From UBA3263 sp964554665 (lineage in GTDB: Bacteria; Bacteroidota; Bacteroidia; Bacteroidales; Muribaculaceae), in the NCBI GenBank assembly GCA_964554665.1, contig CAZKPP010000022.1, positions 1 through 26,154 on the forward strand: DNA of 26,154 nucleotides, read 5' to 3'. Shown piece by piece: positions 22,855 to 26,154 of the stretch (its first letter is position 1; each line of letters starts with the position of its first letter). The notes under the pieces were generated by a model. That model saw only the letters and a program-made list of their open reading frames with translations. It was not told the origin of the DNA and searched no databases. Position numbers and translations under genes: made by a program.

Positions 22855-24201
22855 ATGAACGTTACACTCGACAAAATCAACGCCACCACAGGCAAACTGA
22901 CTGTAAGCGTTGTTGAAAACGACTACAAAGACAAAGTAACCGACCAGCTCAAAAAAATCCGCAAAGACGCCAATATCCCCGGCTTCCGCAAAGGCACCGT
23001 GCCCATGAGCATCGTTGAAAAACGTTTCCGCAAACAGGCAACATCCGACGTTATCAACCAGGAAGTCTACAAGGCAGTTGTTGACTATCTGCAGGAAAAT
23101 AAACTCGATATTCTCGGCGAACCCCTCCCCGTTAACGTTACCGAACTCGACCTCGACAAGCAAACCGACTACAACTTCGAATACGAACTCGGTTTCGCTC
23201 CCGAAATCAACGTTGAAATCAACAAGGACATGCACCTCCCCTACTATCGCATCGAGGTGACCCCCGAAATGATTGAAAACGAAGACAAAGCCCTCAGCGG
23301 CCGCTTCGGCACCCAGCAGCTCGTAGAAGTCTACGCCGACCGCGCCCTCATCAAAGGTTCTATCAAGGAACTCGGTAAAGAAGAAGGCTATGTTGAAAAG
23401 GCCGACGTAATTGTTGCTCCCTGGACTTTCAAAAACAAAGAACAGGCCGACAAGTTTGAAGGTGCAAAACCGGGCGATACCATTGTTTACAACCCCTACA
23501 CCGCAGCCGACGGCAACACCGCCGAGCTCGCCGCCATGCTTTCGGTTGACCGCAACGAAGCCGCCAACCTTCAGGGCGACTTTGAGCTGAAAATCACCGA
23601 AATCACCGGCCTCAAACCCGCCGAACACAACGAAGAATTCTTCAAAATGGCATTTGGCCCCGAGTGCACCACCGAAGAACAATATAACGAAGCCCTGAAA
23701 AAGAGCATCGCCGCACAGCTTCTTCCCAACTCGGCCCAGCTCTTTGAAAAGACCACTACCGAAACTCTTATGAAAGACTTCGGCAACTTCGAACTGCCGG
23801 TTGAATTCCTGAAAAAATGGCTCATCCGCCGCAATCCCGAAGCCCTCAACGCCGAAAACATCGACGAAGAATTTGCCAAAGGCGAACCCCACATGAAATG
23901 GGAAATTCTTTCGGGCCGCATTGCCGAAAAACTCGGCGTTAAGGTTACCGAAGAAAACCTCATGGCCTACGCCACCCATGCAGCCGCCCGCCAGTTCGCC
24001 CAGTATGGCATGGCCAACCTCGACGAAGCCATTCTCAAAAACTACGCCGAAAGCCTGCTCAAAGACGAAAACAACCGCCGCTACATTGCCCAGCAGGTAG
24101 CCAACGCAAACCTCTTTGAAGCCATCGGCAACGCGGCCACCATTGACGACAAGACCGTTTCGCTCGACGAATTCAAAAAAATCGCCGGCGTAACCGAATA
24201 A
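22855..24201 (+). CDS. tig: Trigger factor (ribosome-associated chaperone)
   Basis: Binds at the ribosome exit tunnel and protects nascent chains. The N-terminal ribosome-binding loop is present as PGFRKGTVP (Gly43-Phe44-Arg45-Lys46). The FKBP-like domain in the middle is degenerate-looking (KPGDTIVYNPYTAADG), and the C-terminal helical chaperone arms follow (EEFFKMAFGPE, then LPVEFLKKWLIRRN). Length 448 aa is normal for Bacteroidetes. The start ATG is the one that fits the conserved N-terminal strand. Monocistronic, with its own promoter and a hairpin after the stop. Confidence 0.97.
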   Translation: MNVTLDKINATTGKLTVSVVENDYKDKVTDQLKKIRKDANIPGFRKGTVPMSIVEKRFRKQATSDVINQEVYKAVVDYLQENKLDILGEPLPVNVTELDLDKQTDYNFEYELGFAPEINVEINKDMHLPYYRIEVTPEMIENEDKALSGRFGTQQLVEVYADRALIKGSIKELGKEEGYVEKADVIVAPWTFKNKEQADKFEGAKPGDTIVYNPYTAADGNTAELAAMLSVDRNEAANLQGDFELKITEITGLKPAEHNEEFFKMAFGPECTTEEQYNEALKKSIAAQLLPNSAQLFEKTTTETLMKDFGNFELPVEFLKKWLIRRNPEALNAENIDEEFAKGEPHMKWEILSGRIAEKLGVKVTEENLMAYATHAAARQFAQYGMANLDEAILKNYAESLLKDENNRRYIAQQVANANLFEAIGNAATIDDKTVSLDEFKKIAGVTE

Positions 24202-24223
24202 TTCCGAACCAACAGTTTTCAGA

Positions 24224-24255
24224 CGGGGCGGCCGGAGAGATTCCAGACCGCCCCG
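24224..24255 (+). terminator. Terminator hairpin after tig
   Basis: Eight-base G+C stem (24224-24231 with 24248-24255), loop of 16. T-tract is weak, so this may be an mRNA 3' stabiliser. Confidence 0.55.
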
Positions 24256-24293
24256 CAATATTTGAACCAAGCTACGCAAAAAATTGTTGACCT

Positions 24294-24325
24294 ATTGCAA
24301 GGTAACGAAATTTTGTTTAACTTTG
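24294..24325 (+). promoter_or_regulatory. Promoter of the pseudouridine synthase gene
   Basis: ATTG (24294-24297), 20-base spacer and TAACTTTG (24318-24325). The ATG is 81 bases further, leaving room for a leader. Confidence 0.75.
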
Positions 24326-24405
24326 CGGTGACAAAATCTTAATCTTCCCGGCGCGAGGTCGGGAAACTCATAACTTCATAAAAACTTCTAAGCCAACAAA
24401 TCATC

Positions 24406-25827
24406 ATGGACAACAGTTCTAATGGCGAATACAAGCGTCCGAAACGCCCGCGCATCGGCTCAACCAACGCCGGTGGGCCATCATCCGCCGACTCACGTTT
24501 TGAAAAAGTTTCTTACGGCCCCGATTCAGAATCTAACAACGGTAGCTCCTACAGCCACCAGCAGCGACCCTACAACCCGCGTCCGCGCTACAACGGCGGC
24601 AACTACGGCAACCGCGACCAGCAGGGTGGCTACCAGCGCAGAGACTATCAGCAGCAGGACGGCGGCTACCAGCCGCGCCCGCGCAATAACTATAACAACG
24701 GTTATAACAATAACAACTACAACAACGGCTATCAACGCCCCCAAAGTGGCTATCAGCGCCCTAACTACGACCGCAGCGAAGGCCAGGAAAGCAGCTATCG
24801 CCCGCGCTATAACCCCAATAACGGCTACAACAACCGCGACCGTGACCAGCAGCAAGGCGGCTATCAGCCCCAGGGCGGCTACGAGCGTCAGGGTGGCTAC
24901 CAGCCGCGCCCGCGCAACAACAACTACGGCAACCGCGACCAGCAGCAAGGCGGCTATCGCCAGAACGGCTTCAAGCCCCGCAATAACAACAATAACGGCA
25001 ACCGCTACAACAAGCCCCAGGGTCCGCGCCAGCAGGCGCCCCGCCCCGGCAAGAGCTTTACCCCCCGCCCAAAACGCGTGTTCTATGAAGAACCCGAAGT
25101 AGATCCCAACTCCGAAATCCGTCTGAACAAATTCATAGCCAACTCCGGCATCTGCTCGCGCCGCGAAGCCGACGAATTCATCCAAAAGGGTGAAATCAAG
25201 GTCAACGGCCAGGTGGTAACCGAACTCGGCACCAAAATCACGCCCAAAGACGTTGTTGAGTATAACGACAAGGTGGTAACCACCGAACGCAAATGCTACG
25301 TGCTGCTCAACAAGCCCAAAGATTGCGTAACCACCGCCGACGACCCCAACGGCCGCCTGACAGTTATGGACCTCGTTAAGAACGCCTGCGAAGAACGCAT
25401 CTACCCCGTAGGGCGCCTCGACCGCAACACCACCGGCGTTCTGCTGCTCACCAACGACGGCGACCTGGCGTCCAAGCTGACCCACCCGCAATATGTGAAG
25501 AAAAAAATCTATCACGTATGGACCGACAAAGACATCGAGGAAGACGACATGCAGCGCATAGCCGACGGCATTGAACTCGAAGACGGTCCCATCCACGCCG
25601 ACGCCATTTCCTACGCCACCGAAACCGACCGCAACCAGGCCGGCATCGAAATCCACTCGGGCCGCAACCGCATTGTGCGCCGCATCTTCGAAAGCCTCGG
25701 CTACCACGTAACCAAGCTCGACCGCGTTTACTTCGCAGGCCTCACCAAAAAGAACCTGCCCCGCGGCCGCTGGCGCTACCTCACTCAGGAAGAAGTCAAC
25801 TTCCTGAAGATGGGCTCTTTCGACTAA
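24406..25827 (+). CDS. RluB-like rRNA pseudouridine synthase with long disordered N-terminus
   Basis: Converts uridine to pseudouridine in large-subunit rRNA (RsuA/RluB family). Residues 1 to about 235 are a low-complexity stretch of Gly, Tyr, Gln, Asn and Arg with repeated NRDQQQGGY and GGYQPRPRN units. The S4 RNA-binding domain starts near residue 238 (LNKFIANSGICSRREADEF). The catalytic domain has VGRLDRNTTGVLLLTNDGDL with nucleophile Asp339 and the GRNRIVRRIFESLGY end. The catalytic core has normal length; the disordered extension doubles the protein. Charged/aromatic repeats of this type bind RNA or condense (inference). Monocistronic, followed by a hairpin and then asnS. Confidence 0.95.
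   Translation: MDNSSNGEYKRPKRPRIGSTNAGGPSSADSRFEKVSYGPDSESNNGSSYSHQQRPYNPRPRYNGGNYGNRDQQGGYQRRDYQQQDGGYQPRPRNNYNNGYNNNNYNNGYQRPQSGYQRPNYDRSEGQESSYRPRYNPNNGYNNRDRDQQQGGYQPQGGYERQGGYQPRPRNNNYGNRDQQQGGYRQNGFKPRNNNNNGNRYNKPQGPRQQAPRPGKSFTPRPKRVFYEEPEVDPNSEIRLNKFIANSGICSRREADEFIQKGEIKVNGQVVTELGTKITPKDVVEYNDKVVTTERKCYVLLNKPKDCVTTADDPNGRLTVMDLVKNACEERIYPVGRLDRNTTGVLLLTNDGDLASKLTHPQYVKKKIYHVWTDKDIEEDDMQRIADGIELEDGPIHADAISYATETDRNQAGIEIHSGRNRIVRRIFESLGYHVTKLDRVYFAGLTKKNLPRGRWRYLTQEEVNFLKMGSFD
24664..24917 (+). repeat. Repeat units in the disordered N-terminal region
   Basis: A 23-base block (24664-24686) recurs exactly at 24895-24917, encoding GYQPRPRN, and further near-copies encoding NRDQQ(Q)GGY occur around 24610, 24835 and 24932. 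The repeats could expand or contract by recombination. Confidence 0.7.
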
Positions 25828-25835
25828 CCTCCATT

Positions 25836-25860
25836 GTCCTCCCCGCAAAAAGGGGAGGAC
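25836..25860 (+). terminator. Hairpin between the pseudouridine synthase gene and asnS
   Basis: Nine-base perfect stem (25836-25844 with 25852-25860) and 7-base A-rich loop. No T-tract follows on the + strand. Confidence 0.55.
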
Positions 25861-25901
25861 ACCACACCTTAAAAAAGAATTGCTAAAAAACCAATCATTA
25901 T

Positions 25902-26154
25902 ATGCAGCGCATTAAAATTAACGATATTTTCAATCCCGCCCTCATTGGCCAAGAAGTCAGTGTTATGGGCTGGGTTCGCACCCGCCGCGGCAACAAACAC
26001 GTTCAGTTCGTAGCCCTCAACGACGGCTCTACAATCCGCAATATCCAGATTGTTTTCGACATGGCCAAGTTCTCCGAGGCCGACCTCAAGGCCATCACTA
26101 CCGGCTCGTCGCTCCATGTTCTCGGCCGCCTGGTAGAATCGCAGGGCAAAGGCC
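25902..26154 (+). CDS. asnS: Asparaginyl-tRNA synthetase, 5' part
   Basis: The first 84 codons of a class II aminoacyl-tRNA synthetase, cut by the window end. MQRIKINDIFNP, then VMGWVRTRRGNKHVQFVALNDGS and IQIVF form the N-terminal OB-fold anticodon-binding domain; the NKHVQFVALNDGS wording fits AsnRS rather than AspRS or LysRS. The catalytic domain lies outside. ATG 25902 is the only start fitting the fold. No promoter box is visible in the 74-base gap, so it may be read from the upstream gene through the hairpin. Confidence 0.92.
   Translation, partial: MQRIKINDIFNPALIGQEVSVMGWVRTRRGNKHVQFVALNDGSTIRNIQIVFDMAKFSEADLKAITTGSSLHVLGRLVESQGKG

Noticed and set aside
22834..24279. Long - strand open frame (481 codons) over tig
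   Set aside because: Exact antisense shadow of the G+C-rich trigger factor gene; Phe/Gly/Val-rich composition without any family motif.
24526..25848. Long - strand open frame (440 codons) over the pseudouridine synthase gene
   Set aside because: Produced by the repetitive third-position pattern of the + strand gene; repetitive Ala/Val content is the complement of Gly/Tyr/Arg repeats.
1..26154. CRISPR arrays, tRNA or rRNA genes
   Set aside because: No regularly spaced repeats and no cloverleaf-like or rRNA-like sequences were noticed; the only repeat clusters lie in the disordered coding region.

Overview
The window looks like a chromosome segment of a gut Bacteroidales bacterium, most likely Muribaculaceae-like. 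The grounds are repeated Bacteroidetes promoter boxes of the form TAnnTTTG, a UpxY-type antiterminator in front of polysaccharide genes, a DUF4834-like gene beside phosphatidylserine genes, and G+C-rich, Bacteroidales-like versions of PolA, GlgB, trigger factor, an RluB-type pseudouridine synthase and AsnRS. The family placement is inference; no rRNA or tRNA gene is visible.

Layout. (1) 1-7590 is core housekeeping: a terminator and strong promoter, then polA on the + strand with a decayed proofreading site. On the - strand follow a psd-pssA-DUF4834 phospholipid operon and a glgB-glycosyltransferase pair that overlaps by 4 bases. (2) 7600-12750 is an accessory island and the most interesting part. 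It holds two 5'-truncated C-terminal modules of a phage MuF/minor-head protein in direct tandem. The first carries a predicted CdiA/BECR-like RNase domain and a C-terminal ADP-ribosyltransferase domain. It faces a convergent two-gene operon encoding an ADP-ribosylglycohydrolase and a small acidic/aromatic protein, read as immunity genes. The second module carries a different predicted nuclease and has no obvious immunity partner. The island also contains small orphan ORFs, a perfect bidirectional terminator and an unusual - strand promoter. (3) 12784-17274 holds two flavodoxin-fold oxidoreductases, a YitT-type membrane protein translationally coupled to a DUF1846 protein, and a small lipoprotein. 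(4) 17414-22762 is a compact capsule or exopolysaccharide locus: a structured leader, upxY, GT2, GT4, a UDP-glucuronate 4-epimerase-like gene and an O-acyltransferase. It has no flippase, polymerase or export gene. (5) 22780-26154 returns to housekeeping: tig, a pseudouridine synthase with a long disordered G/Y/Q/N/R-rich N-terminus, and the 5' end of asnS.

Reading of the island: the two MuF-type modules share a near-identical junction segment (46 of 60 residues by hand alignment), lack convincing starts, and have no other phage genes beside them. They resemble a chromosomal store of orphan phage polymorphic-toxin tips, analogous to orphan CdiA-CT modules, with one toxin paired to an enzyme that would chemically reverse its action. 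All functions are inferred from sequence alone.
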